Below are positions 16,416-23,331 of a stretch of 44,498 bases of DNA, in pieces. Numbering within the stretch: the first letter of the stretch is position 1; every line of letters begins with the position of its first letter. The notes beneath the pieces are model-generated. The model did no database searches. It saw only the letters and a program-made list of their open reading frames with translations, and was not told where the DNA came from. A program made the position numbers and the translations under genes. The DNA is from Herbinix sp. (GTDB taxonomy: Bacteria > Bacillota > Clostridia > Lachnospirales > Lachnospiraceae). Location of the stretch: assembly GCA_029239235.1 (NCBI GenBank), contig JAQZBD010000008.1, forward strand, positions 1-44,498, in the 5' to 3' direction.

Positions 16416-16873
16416 TGGACAAACTGATCCTAGATGCATGTTGTGGTAGCCGGATGTTCTGGTTTAACCGAAATCATCCAAATGCAATCTATATGGATAT
16501 TCGAAAACTGGAAGATACTCTTTGTGATAACCGAAAACTCATTGTTAACCCGGATATTGTAGCTGACTTTAGGTGCATGCCATTTAATGATTGTAGTTTC
16601 AAACTGGTTGTGTTTGACCCACCTCACCTCCTGCATGCCGGAGAAAAATCATGGTTGGCCAAGAAATACGGCAAGTTAGAGCCGACATGGGAAACTGATT
16701 TAAAAAAAGGTTTCGAAGAATGCATGAGAGTGCTTGAACCAGGTGGAACATTGATTTTTAAGTGGAACGAGGATCAAATAAAGCTTAAGCAGCTACTTGA
16801 TGTAATAGGACAGCAGCCGTTATTTGGTGATAGACGAAGCAAGACACATTGGTTAGTTTACATGAAAATTTAA
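16415..16873 (+). CDS. Small SAM-dependent methyltransferase
   Basis: 152 aa, a class I Rossmann methyltransferase. LILDACCGSRMFWFNRNHPN gives the SAM-binding motif I (DACCGSRMF). VVFDPPHLLHAG is motif IV with a DPPH catalytic motif, close to amino-methyltransferases (DPPY/DPPW). LEPGGTLIFKWNEDQIKL is the later strand. Probably methylates DNA bases or a small substrate. The target-recognition part is minimal, so specificity is unclear. Translationally coupled to the gene before it and followed by a second methyltransferase. Confidence 0.82.
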   Translation: MDKLILDACCGSRMFWFNRNHPNAIYMDIRKLEDTLCDNRKLIVNPDIVADFRCMPFNDCSFKLVVFDPPHLLHAGEKSWLAKKYGKLEPTWETDLKKGFEECMRVLEPGGTLIFKWNEDQIKLKQLLDVIGQQPLFGDRRSKTHWLVYMKI

Positions 16874-16935
16874 TAAACCAGAAAGGAGTAAGAGGTTTGC
16901 GGCCGCAATAAAGAGCTCTTTACTCCAATAGAAGA

Positions 16936-18354
16936 ATGATAAAGCTTTACATAGGTGGCTCTCCTTGCACTAAATGGAGCATAGCACAGACTAAAGATCG
17001 TGAAACTGAACCGTCCGGGATTGGATGGGAGCTATTTCAAAATTATGTAATAGGACTCAAGAAATATAAACCAGATTATTTCCTTTACGAGAATAATAAA
17101 TCAATGGCTCCGGCAATACGGGAGCAAATAACAAAAGAGTTAGGAGTTGAATCAAATCTAATTAATTCGTCTTTGGTATCCGCACAGAATAGACAACGGT
17201 TGTATTGGACTAATATTCCTGGTATTACACAGCCGGAGGATAGAGGGATATTGTTAAGAGATATTCTGGAGACTGGTGTTGCGTGGAGGGAAAAGAGCTA
17301 TACACTGGATGCGAATTATTACATGACTACCGGCACTTATGACCCAACAAGCCAACATTCGTATTCGAGGCATATGGCTGCCGAGCCTGTACAAGTACTG
17401 AATATTAACCCTAGCGGACATGGAATGAATGGGGCGGTAATGCAGATCAATGGGAAAAGTAGAACTTTAACCACTAACAAAGGTGAGGGACCCAAGATAA
17501 TGGAGCCAATACGGATTGGAGCAATTGAAAGTGGTGAACGCAGTAGAATGTCTGATAGTCAAGCAAATAGAGTATATTCACCGTTTGCAAAAAGTGTAAC
17601 TTTATTAGGACAAGGTGGTGGGGCAGGTGCTAAAACGGGACTATATGCAGTGCCAACCATGAGAGTAACAGAAGCTACAAATGCAGGTTTCACAGAAATA
17701 GAACCTATGGATTGTGTTGACCTTGCAATGGCAACCAGTAAGACCAGACGCGGGCGGAACATGAAAGATAAATCCAATTGTCTTACAACATCTCCTGACT
17801 TTTATCAGTACATGGGAACAATCGATAAACCGATTTACGAGGTAAAAGACGGATATATAACAATCAAAGATAAGCAATATCCTATAAAACTCCAAGATGG
17901 CTATTACATAATCCGAAAACTGACGGTTTTAGAATGTATGAGGTTACAGACGGTACCAGAATGGTATGTCTTCCCTGTATCGGATTCACAAGCCTATAAG
18001 ATGTTAGGTAATGGTTGGACGGTGGACGTAATAGCGCATCAGCTATCTTTCATTCCTGGAATACGCACCGAAGAAATCGAGGCCTTATCCATGTATGACG
18101 GTATGAGTTGCGGACACATAGCATTGGATGTACTTGGAGCCAATGTAATCCGGTATTATGCTACCGAAATTGATAAATACGCTATACAGACAGCAAAGCA
18201 TAATTACCCAATGATGGAGCATATCGGTGATGCATTCCAAGTCAGAGAGCCAAATTGGAGATTTACAGCAACAAACGGAAAATCATATGAGGCAGATGGA
18301 TGCATAGGGCAAATGACGGTGGAAGAATGGTTGTCAGCGGCAGTTAATGATTAA
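16936..18354 (+). CDS. Circularly permuted DNA cytosine-C5 methyltransferase
   Basis: 472 aa. All C5-methyltransferase motifs are present but rotated. Motif IV with the catalytic Cys11 (GGSPCTKWS) is at the very N-terminus. Motif VI ENN (52-54) and VIII QNRQRLYW (84-91) follow, then a long target-recognition region and IX/X (LTVLECMRLQTVPEWY; YKMLGNGW, ~330-360). Only then, at the C-terminus, come motif I (MYDGMSCGHIALDVLG, ~387), II (YYATEIDKYA) and III (HIGDA). In ordinary enzymes I-III come first. The permuted chain should still fold into the same domain and could methylate phage DNA against restriction. The start at 16936 has only a weak ribosome site; a strong GAAAGGAG lies 50 nt upstream. 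Confidence 0.88.
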   Translation: MIKLYIGGSPCTKWSIAQTKDRETEPSGIGWELFQNYVIGLKKYKPDYFLYENNKSMAPAIREQITKELGVESNLINSSLVSAQNRQRLYWTNIPGITQPEDRGILLRDILETGVAWREKSYTLDANYYMTTGTYDPTSQHSYSRHMAAEPVQVLNINPSGHGMNGAVMQINGKSRTLTTNKGEGPKIMEPIRIGAIESGERSRMSDSQANRVYSPFAKSVTLLGQGGGAGAKTGLYAVPTMRVTEATNAGFTEIEPMDCVDLAMATSKTRRGRNMKDKSNCLTTSPDFYQYMGTIDKPIYEVKDGYITIKDKQYPIKLQDGYYIIRKLTVLECMRLQTVPEWYVFPVSDSQAYKMLGNGWTVDVIAHQLSFIPGIRTEEIEALSMYDGMSCGHIALDVLGANVIRYYATEIDKYAIQTAKHNYPMMEHIGDAFQVREPNWRFTATNGKSYEADGCIGQMTVEEWLSAAVND

Positions 18355-18369
18355 GGAGGAATGATTTAT

Positions 18370-18762
18370 ATGGATGGAATAGTAAAATTGAAACTTATAC
18401 AGGCGTTCCCTGAAAGCTTCATAAATGATAGTGGAGAATTTATAGCCCATGAAAAAGCTAACGAGTATTTTATTTTAGACAACTGCAAAGATGAAGAAGA
18501 GGTTAAATGTAAGGTATTAGAAAGACTGTCAAGAGGGGCTTTTAAGACTGAGCCATTCGAAAGTATGCGAAAAAATGATGGCTTCCATCGGTTTATGCTT
18601 GATGGTATAAATGAATTCCTTGGGACAGCGTTTTCATCTGATAACATTGAAATCATATATACATACCTTGGCAATAATGTGAACCGTAAAAAGTGCCTTG
18701 AGTTTATAAGAAGCGGATACGATATGAATTTGTTAAAGAAAGGAGCTGTCAAGGATGAATGA
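18370..18762 (+). CDS. Hypothetical phage protein
   Basis: 130 aa from ATG at 18370, 10 nt after AAGGAGG; an ATG at 18361 is too near the ribosome site. Mostly helical with conserved-looking GFHRFMLDGINEFLGTAFS. No known family. It lies in the mid-operon accessory stretch and overlaps the next gene by 8 nt. Confidence 0.7.
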   Translation: MDGIVKLKLIQAFPESFINDSGEFIAHEKANEYFILDNCKDEEEVKCKVLERLSRGAFKTEPFESMRKNDGFHRFMLDGINEFLGTAFSSDNIEIIYTYLGNNVNRKKCLEFIRSGYDMNLLKKGAVKDE

Positions 18763-19048
18763 GATACAGGATACCATCAATGAACTACATCGAATGAAAA
18801 AACAGTTATTAGGTGCTCAGGGATGTTCCGTTATACACCAAGAAAAAAATCAATACAGTGCAGAGTGTCTCAGAAAGGCTATATATGCCATTAATAAGCA
18901 GGTACCGAAGAAGGTATATCATTTTTTAGATGCTGATAACTTTGAAACTACTTGTTGCGGAATAGATATTACAAATACGGATTATAATTTCTGCCCTAAT
19001 TGTGGTTGTGAATTGGGAGAAGTTGAAGAAGTGGAGGAACACCTATGA
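18755..19048 (+). CDS. Hypothetical protein with C-terminal zinc ribbon
   Basis: 97 aa. Helical N-terminus (NEIQDTINELHRMKKQLLGA) and a C-terminal metal knuckle: TTCCGIDITNTDYNFCPNCG (CCG and CPNCG). GGAG precedes ATG. Overlaps neighbours at both ends. Likely a nucleic-acid-associated accessory protein. Confidence 0.7.
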   Translation: MNEIQDTINELHRMKKQLLGAQGCSVIHQEKNQYSAECLRKAIYAINKQVPKKVYHFLDADNFETTCCGIDITNTDYNFCPNCGCELGEVEEVEEHL

Positions 19049-19212
19049 AAAGAACAGCAGCATATCCAGAACGCCGGAGTAATGGAGAACTAAGGTTGAA
19101 CAACCAGAAAACATATAACCAGTATGAGAAGAAACCAAGTAATGTTAAGCCAGTATATTTGGAGGATCATTACGGGATAAAGAAGGAGATTGGCAATGCA
19201 AAGGGAAATTAA
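19045..19212 (+). CDS. Small basic phage protein
   Basis: 55 aa, Lys/Arg/Asn-rich. Start codon overlaps the preceding stop (ATGA) and GTGGAGG lies 8 nt upstream. Its end contains the ribosome site and start of the YopX gene. Function unknown. Confidence 0.62.
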   Translation: MKRTAAYPERRSNGELRLNNQKTYNQYEKKPSNVKPVYLEDHYGIKKEIGNAKGN

Positions 19213-19606
19213 GTTTAGAGCATGGATAAAAGCAAATAAAAGAATGGAACTTTGTGTCGATGTTAATCCATTTTACATAGGCGATTGCGATAGGCTCCAC
19301 TGGAAGCATAATGAAGTTGAGTTAATGCAATATACCGGATTAAATGATAATTCAGATTGTCTGCCAAACGGTCAAGAGGACAAGGAAGTATTTGAAGGTG
19401 ATATTATATCCGTGGGTTACAAGGATAAGGCAATTAAGGCTTGTGTAAAGTTTGAAATGGGAATGTTTATTATGGTATCAGATGAATTTGAGGATGGGTA
19501 TATACCAATCTATGAAGTAGCTAATCAAGATAGGGATTATGGATGGATTGATGGAATAGTGATTGGCAATATCTACGAGAACCCGGAGCTGTTAGAAATC
19601 AAATAA
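19196..19606 (+). CDS. YopX family protein
   Basis: 136 aa from ATG at 19196 (AAGAAGGAG 8 nt upstream). The YopX layout is obvious: QREIKFRAWIKANKRM, LMQYTGLND, GQEDKEVFEGDIISVG and the C-terminal GIVIGNIYENPELLE. Named for a B. subtilis SPbeta protein, the family is widespread in Firmicute phages; it forms a beta-rich ring-like oligomer in crystal structures, with role unknown. Confidence 0.92.
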   Translation: MQREIKFRAWIKANKRMELCVDVNPFYIGDCDRLHWKHNEVELMQYTGLNDNSDCLPNGQEDKEVFEGDIISVGYKDKAIKACVKFEMGMFIMVSDEFEDGYIPIYEVANQDRDYGWIDGIVIGNIYENPELLEIK

Positions 19607-19780
19607 AATAACTGCCCCAACAATCGCCAAACCGCAAGGACAGTTATTTAGTATAGGTGGATAAGACCTATACAATAATGGTAATACATGGTAAGGCGAA
19701 TTGATACATGTAAATTATGGTAGAAAAACTAGGAATTGTAAACTAATAATTTAAGCTCTTTAGAGCAGAAAGAAGGTACC

Positions 19781-20170
19781 ATGGACTTACAAGAAGGTAA
19801 GTGGTCATACAACAGACCGCACGATGAATATTGGAATCGCGGTTTATTCGATACAAAGGAAGAAGCCGAAAAGGAAGCTATTGAGTACGGTAAGGAATGC
19901 GGAATTCCAATGGTAGAAGTAGGGGAATGCACTTTATTATCACTCCCCAATTATATAGATTCCGATGATATTCTTGAGAAGCTACAACAGCAATATTCCG
20001 ATGAAGCAGGAGGGGAATATGAAGATGATTTATATGATGATGTCAAAAAAGAGGATTTGGAGTGGTTGGAGGAACAAATAAGTAAGGTTATTGATGCTTT
20101 CCACGAAAGAGCAAAGGTTGAGTCAAATTGGTATACGGTATCAAATGTTTACGAAGTCAATGTGAACTAA
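19781..20170 (+). CDS. Hypothetical acidic phage protein
   Basis: 129 aa, ATG after AGAAAGAAGG. The N-terminus WSYNRPHDEYWNRGLFDTKE looks like a small beta domain common in phage 'DUF' proteins. The middle is very acidic (YEDDLYDDVKKEDLEW). Preceded by a 174-bp gap with only a weak 9-bp hairpin (AAATAACTG/CAGTTATTT, ~19606-19651). Function not recognised. Confidence 0.7.
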   Translation: MDLQEGKWSYNRPHDEYWNRGLFDTKEEAEKEAIEYGKECGIPMVEVGECTLLSLPNYIDSDDILEKLQQQYSDEAGGEYEDDLYDDVKKEDLEWLEEQISKVIDAFHERAKVESNWYTVSNVYEVNVN

Positions 20171-20234
20171 ACTTAATAAATTATCTGCTTATGAGGATAC
20201 CGGGTTAGAGCCGGAAGAAATTATAGGACTACAA

Positions 20235-20579
20235 ATGGATACTGAAATGGCTATTGCTGATCGCAATCATTGGAAAGCAGAAGCTATTAAGGCTATGGCA
20301 TGGTTAGGGGAAATGAAGATATTAGAATCACAAGGCATATATATTAAACTGCCATGTAAGGTTGGTGATACGATTTACGATATTTATGAATTTGTAGAAA
20401 ATCGGTGTTCTCCAGATATTACAGAATATAAAGCCAAAACAATAAAAATTGGAAAAGATTATCGCGGTATATGGTTCTGCATTGACAGTACGTATTTTAG
20501 ACCTGACGATATTGGCAAGACAGTATTTCTAGACAGAGAAGCAGCCGAAAAGGCACTGAAAGGCGGTGCAGCGGAATGA
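20235..20579 (+). CDS. Phage 'AYEDTG' protein, apparently 5'-truncated
   Basis: 114 aa from ATG at 20235, with a poor ribosome site. The frame is open back to 20166 and encodes LNKLSAYEDTGLEPEEIIGL, the hallmark N-terminal stretch of a common Firmicute phage family. However, no ATG, GTG or TTG lies in that stretch. The C-terminal half (LPCKVGDTIYDIYEF; GKTVFLDREAAEKAL) is typical. Either the original N-terminus was lost, or expression needs a frameshift from the preceding gene that ends at 20170. Function of the family is unknown. Confidence 0.6.
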   Translation: MDTEMAIADRNHWKAEAIKAMAWLGEMKILESQGIYIKLPCKVGDTIYDIYEFVENRCSPDITEYKAKTIKIGKDYRGIWFCIDSTYFRPDDIGKTVFLDREAAEKALKGGAAE

Positions 20580-20779
20580 AGTTAAATATATTACTATTCA
20601 TCTTCTTTGCAATAATACAAGTATTATATGGATATCTAGTTGGTGAACCATGGCTTGCCATTTGTGGAGTGATCATATTGGGGTTTATTAAAATTATGTT
20701 TTGCCTACAAGAAATAAAGGATGAAATTATAAAATCAATTGGCGAAATAGGCACAAAGAAAGACAAAGTCAAGGATTAA
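20576..20779 (+). CDS. Small two-helix membrane protein
   Basis: 67 aa with hydrophobic segments ~4-22 and ~27-44 and a basic C-terminal tail. Start overlaps the preceding stop (ATGA). Unknown function. Confidence 0.68.
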   Translation: MKLNILLFIFFAIIQVLYGYLVGEPWLAICGVIILGFIKIMFCLQEIKDEIIKSIGEIGTKKDKVKD

Positions 20780-20835
20780 TACTAAAACCAAATTACAATA
20801 GCTCTCAGGGCTAAATACAAGATCAAGGAGGATAC

Positions 20836-21168
20836 ATGAACGCAGTAGAGAAAGAAATAAGTGAGTTAGTAGAAAAAGAGCTTCTGACAGCAAATAAAAT
20901 GTTTCCTATGTTTGCATCAGATCATGAGGGATATTCGGTAATGCTTGAAGAATTAGAAGAATGCAAAGACGAAATAGAACTTATAGAAGCGCACCTAATT
21001 GGAATGTGGCGAATGATAAAGGCAAACGGCTTGCCGGAAGAAAACGCAGGAAGAATAAAAAACTACGCTGTAAATTTGGCAGTAGAAGCGATTCAGGTGG
21101 CTGCAATGGCTCAGAAGTTTATAGATAGCAGTAAACTCAGGGAGCACAAGAAGATAGGAGGGGATTGA
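20836..21168 (+). CDS. All-helical MazG-like phage protein
   Basis: 110 aa, ATG after AAGGAGG. Helical with FASDHEGYSVMLEELEECKD, an EExxE pattern reminiscent of all-alpha nucleotide pyrophosphohydrolases (MazG-like), and a second helix pair. The metal-binding second motif is not clear, so enzymatic activity is uncertain. Ends directly before the late regulator gene. Confidence 0.68.
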   Translation: MNAVEKEISELVEKELLTANKMFPMFASDHEGYSVMLEELEECKDEIELIEAHLIGMWRMIKANGLPEENAGRIKNYAVNLAVEAIQVAAMAQKFIDSSKLREHKKIGGD

Positions 21169-21618
21169 TTGACCAAGGATATATTATCGCAGTATATAGA
21201 CTTAAGGGAAGAAGCCAAAGACCTCAAGAAACGCATAGAACGCCTTGAGAGCGATATAAACCGCATTGAGGATGAAAAGTGTGTCTCTGACTCTGTAACC
21301 GGTGGGATGGGCGGAACCCAGCATTTCATGATACGTGGGTTCCCTTATCCGGAATACAGCAAGAAGAAAACAAAGCTCTATCTTAATAAGGATCAATTAG
21401 AAGCCGCTGAATCAGACATATTACAGATCGTAAACGCGGTAGAAGAATACATACAGTCCATAGAGGACAGCAGAATTCGGCGCATTATAAGATACAAATA
21501 TATCGATGATATGACATGGCCTCAGGTGGCTATGCATATTGGAGGTAAAAGGACAACCGATGAAAGTGTAAGAAAGGAATTTGAAAGGTTCATGCAGGCA
21601 AAGATAACCGTACATTGA
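21169..21618 (+). CDS. DUF1492 / sigma-like late transcription regulator
   Basis: 149 aa, TTG start after GGAGGGG. An N-terminal coiled coil (REEAKDLKKRIERLESDINR) precedes a loop with GGMGGTQHFMIRGFPYP. A C-terminal sigma-70 region-4-like HTH follows (IRRIIRYKYIDDMTWPQVAM, HIGGKRTTDESVRKEFERF). Family members end the early operon and sit before terminase, acting as activators of late genes. The putative late promoter at 22305 lies downstream. Confidence 0.85.
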   Translation: MTKDILSQYIDLREEAKDLKKRIERLESDINRIEDEKCVSDSVTGGMGGTQHFMIRGFPYPEYSKKKTKLYLNKDQLEAAESDILQIVNAVEEYIQSIEDSRIRRIIRYKYIDDMTWPQVAMHIGGKRTTDESVRKEFERFMQAKITVH

Positions 21619-21669
21619 AAACTGAATATTAGCTAGTAGAAAACAACTGAAAAATTTTCTAAATAACTA

Positions 21670-21727
21670 TTGACATACCACTCAATGAGTGATATTATAT
21701 AAATATAAAGAAACCACTCAATGAGTG
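21670..21727 (+). promoter_or_regulatory. Autoregulated promoter with two operators
   Basis: TTGACA (21670-21675), 17-bp spacer, TATTAT (21693-21698). The 13-bp palindrome CACTCAATGAGTG lies at 21679-21691, wholly inside the spacer, and again identically at 21715-21727 between the start point and the ribosome site. Spacing between copies is 36 bp. Bound protein would block polymerase at both places, pointing to self-repression by the following HTH protein. Confidence 0.82.
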
Positions 21728-21743
21728 ATAGGAGAACGAACAA

Positions 21744-22250
21744 ATGAAATTAAAAGATGCAAGAATTAAAGCCGGACTTACTCAGCAAGCAATGTCAGAT
21801 AAGTTCGAAATCCCAAAAAGGACAATAGAAAATTGGGAGGCTGAAACGAGAAAATGTCCTGTGTATGTTGAAAAATTATTATTAGAAAAATTGGAGGGAA
21901 TTATCATGATGAATGCAAAGGAAGTATTAAAAAGAGCGATTGAGATTAATGAGGCAACCGGGTTTCACAAATCTTTACCAGATCTTGAGGTTGGTGATAT
22001 AGTTAAGTTAAGTGATGTATGGGATGGAAATGGCGAAGAGCCTACCGAATCGTATTCTTATCTCTTAACCCATGACGGGGATGAATGGGGAAGCACAGGC
22101 GATATTTATATTAATTATGTATTCGAATTTTTAGATAATAGCATCGTTGATTTAATAAATAATCTGGATGCATATTCTGAGAATCATGATGAAGATATGA
22201 GTAAGATTGTTGATGCAGAAGTTAAAATAACTAACATAGATTTTTGTTAA
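21744..22250 (+). CDS. HTH regulator fused to an uncharacterised domain
   Basis: 168 aa. Residues 1-52 are a compact HTH (LKDARIKAGLTQQAMSDKFE, IPKRTIENWEAETRKCP) that in many phages is a complete ~60-aa protein. Here the frame continues into an acidic 114-residue domain (DLEVGDIVKLSDVWDGNGEE; YINYVFEFLDNSIVDLINNL) of unknown function. A GGAGGG site at 21893-21898 stands 7 nt before in-frame ATG codons 55-56. A separate C-terminal product could therefore also be made. The gene is a stand-alone unit with its own promoter, operators and terminator. Confidence 0.82.
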   Translation: MKLKDARIKAGLTQQAMSDKFEIPKRTIENWEAETRKCPVYVEKLLLEKLEGIIMMNAKEVLKRAIEINEATGFHKSLPDLEVGDIVKLSDVWDGNGEEPTESYSYLLTHDGDEWGSTGDIYINYVFEFLDNSIVDLINNLDAYSENHDEDMSKIVDAEVKITNIDFC

Positions 22251-22259
22251 ATGATAAAG

Positions 22260-22291
22260 ACTACTAGCTAATATTGGTTAGTAGTTTTTTA
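22260..22291 (+). terminator. Terminator of the HTH unit
   Basis: ACTACTA/TAGTAGT stem followed by TTTTTTA. It isolates the HTH gene from the late region. Confidence 0.82.
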
Positions 22292-22304
22292 TTTTAATTA
22301 TATT

Positions 22305-22337
22305 TGTCCGACATGTCCGCTTGAAGTGTGCTATAGT
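22305..22337 (+). promoter_or_regulatory. Candidate activator-dependent late promoter
   Basis: TGTCCG-aca-TGTCCG (22305-22319) is a tandem hexamer 12 bp before TATAGT (22332-22337), with no -35 box at the normal distance. Located after the DUF1492 regulator and before tRNA, packaging and head genes. The direct repeat could be the activator site (inference). Confidence 0.45.
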
Positions 22338-22438
22338 AATAGCATGGATAGATGTAATATAACAGATATAACAATTCTTTTTCATAACCTTACATACATA
22401 GGCTGCCATGTGCCTAACCTCCAAAACATGGCATACAT

Positions 22439-22513
22439 GGATACTTAGTTCAGCCTGGTTAGAGCGCGGAGCTCATAACTCCGAAATCAGGGGTTCGAAT
22501 CCCTTAGTATCCA
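22439..22513 (+). tRNA. tRNA with CAU anticodon (Met or Ile2)
   Basis: Full cloverleaf: 7-bp acceptor GGATACT/AGTATCC, D-arm GTTC-AGCCTGGTTA-GAGC, anticodon stem CGGAG/CTCCG with loop CTCATAA, 5-nt variable loop, and T-arm AGGGG-TTCGAAT-CCCTT. Discriminator A; CCA is not encoded. It lacks the initiator features (no three G-C pairs in the anticodon stem, and a paired position 1-72). It is therefore either elongator Met or, if lysidine-modified, Ile for AUA codons. It could supplement AUA decoding in the AT-rich phage. Confidence 0.92.
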
Positions 22514-22572
22514 TTAGCCGCCTTACATAGAATAGCATCTAATGGGCGGCAACTGTGTTATTCCTAATATCG

Positions 22573-22705
22573 GGATGCTTTATAGATTATCCACTTAAAG
22601 CATCCTCAGCAAAGTATAAGCCATAGGCGATAAAATACATTTAAAGACCTCCAAGAGCGGAGGCAAGGCACCGGAGGCATTGATCTCGTAACGGTGCCTT
22701 TTATA
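22573..22705 (+). ncRNA. Structured untranslated tract with terminator-like hairpin
   Basis: A 9-bp hairpin GGATGCTTT (22573-22581)/AAAGCATCC (22597-22605) is followed by a CCTCC/GGAGG hairpin (~22648-22663). A 9-bp hairpin AAGGCACCG/CGGTGCCTT (22665-22700) running into TTATATT ends the tract. No coding frame. A further pair GCCGCC/GGGCGGC follows the tRNA. Probably processing and attenuation signals around the RNA genes. Confidence 0.5.
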
Positions 22706-22722
22706 TTGCAATAAATTATTAT

Positions 22723-22846
22723 GTGTTGGTGGCGGAATAAGTAGACGCTATACGAAAACAGGCGGGTGAGAAGCTGGACAAATGGCAGTCGTTAGATTAT
22801 GTAGCCTGCATAATCATGTGAGGTGTGTAAATCCTCATCCAACACA
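22723..22846 (+). ncRNA. tRNA-like RNA with pseudoknot
   Basis: Perfect 7-bp acceptor GTGTTGG/CCAACAC plus discriminator A, and a Leu-type D-arm (TGGCGGAATAAGTAGACGC). A T-arm-like stem GTGAGG/CCTCAT carries an enlarged non-canonical loop (TGTGTAAAT instead of TTCRANT). There is no normal anticodon arm. Instead a 7-bp hairpin GATTATG-TAGCCTG-CATAATC (22795-22815) carries GCCTG in its loop, complementary to CAGGC at 22759-22763, forming a possible pseudoknot. Too long (124 nt) and lacking an anticodon loop for a decoding tRNA. Position: just before the HNH-terminase genes. Confidence 0.65.
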
Positions 22847-22905
22847 GTGGTGTGGCGTAAGCCGGGTAATGTATCGTCCGTGTAATTGGTCAGGAGGGAG
22901 GCTGG

Positions 22906-23331
22906 ATGATAAAGAAATGGAGGGATATGTTAAAGTCATGCACATACTGCAATAGAATACATGATAGTAAGCATATCTGCCAACAGAAGCAAACCGCTAT
23001 TAACAACAGGCAGCGCAGGTATAAAACGGATAGAGAGATAGACAAGTTCAGATCATCCGGTGCATGGAGACGTAAGAGGGAAGATATAAGGGAAAGAGAC
23101 AAATATCTATGTCAGATATGCATTAGGAATCTATATGGTACAACGCAGCAGTACACATATGATAATCAATCAGTACACCATGCTATACCATTGGATGAAG
23201 ACTTTGAAAAGAGATTGGACAATGACAACTTAATCACATCATGCGATAACCATCATGAGATGATGGAGAGCGGAGAGATACCAATGGATGTAGTACTTAA
23301 AATAATAGCTGAACAGGAGGCTAAGCAATGA
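22906..23331 (+). CDS. HNH endonuclease of the packaging module
   Basis: 141 aa, AGGAGG upstream of ATG. Two zinc knuckles are visible (CTYCNRIHDSKHIC; CQIC..). The HNH core is SVHHAIPLDEDFEKRLDNDN, then LITSCDNHHEMME. Located two genes upstream of small terminase, as in HK97-like cos phages, where such HNH proteins work with the terminase to cut cos ends. Start preceded by the tRNA-like RNA. Confidence 0.92.
   Translation: MIKKWRDMLKSCTYCNRIHDSKHICQQKQTAINNRQRRYKTDREIDKFRSSGAWRRKREDIRERDKYLCQICIRNLYGTTQQYTYDNQSVHHAIPLDEDFEKRLDNDNLITSCDNHHEMMESGEIPMDVVLKIIAEQEAKQ

Noticed and set aside
20801-20825. Similarity between gctctcagggctaaatacaa at 20801 and a stretch at 41201-41225
   Set aside because: Only about 19 of 25 positions agree and neither copy has structure; not convincing as a repeat.
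22723-22846. Ordinary tRNA-Leu gene
   Set aside because: No anticodon stem-loop, 124-nt length, altered T-loop and loss of the D-loop GG argue against a decoding tRNA.
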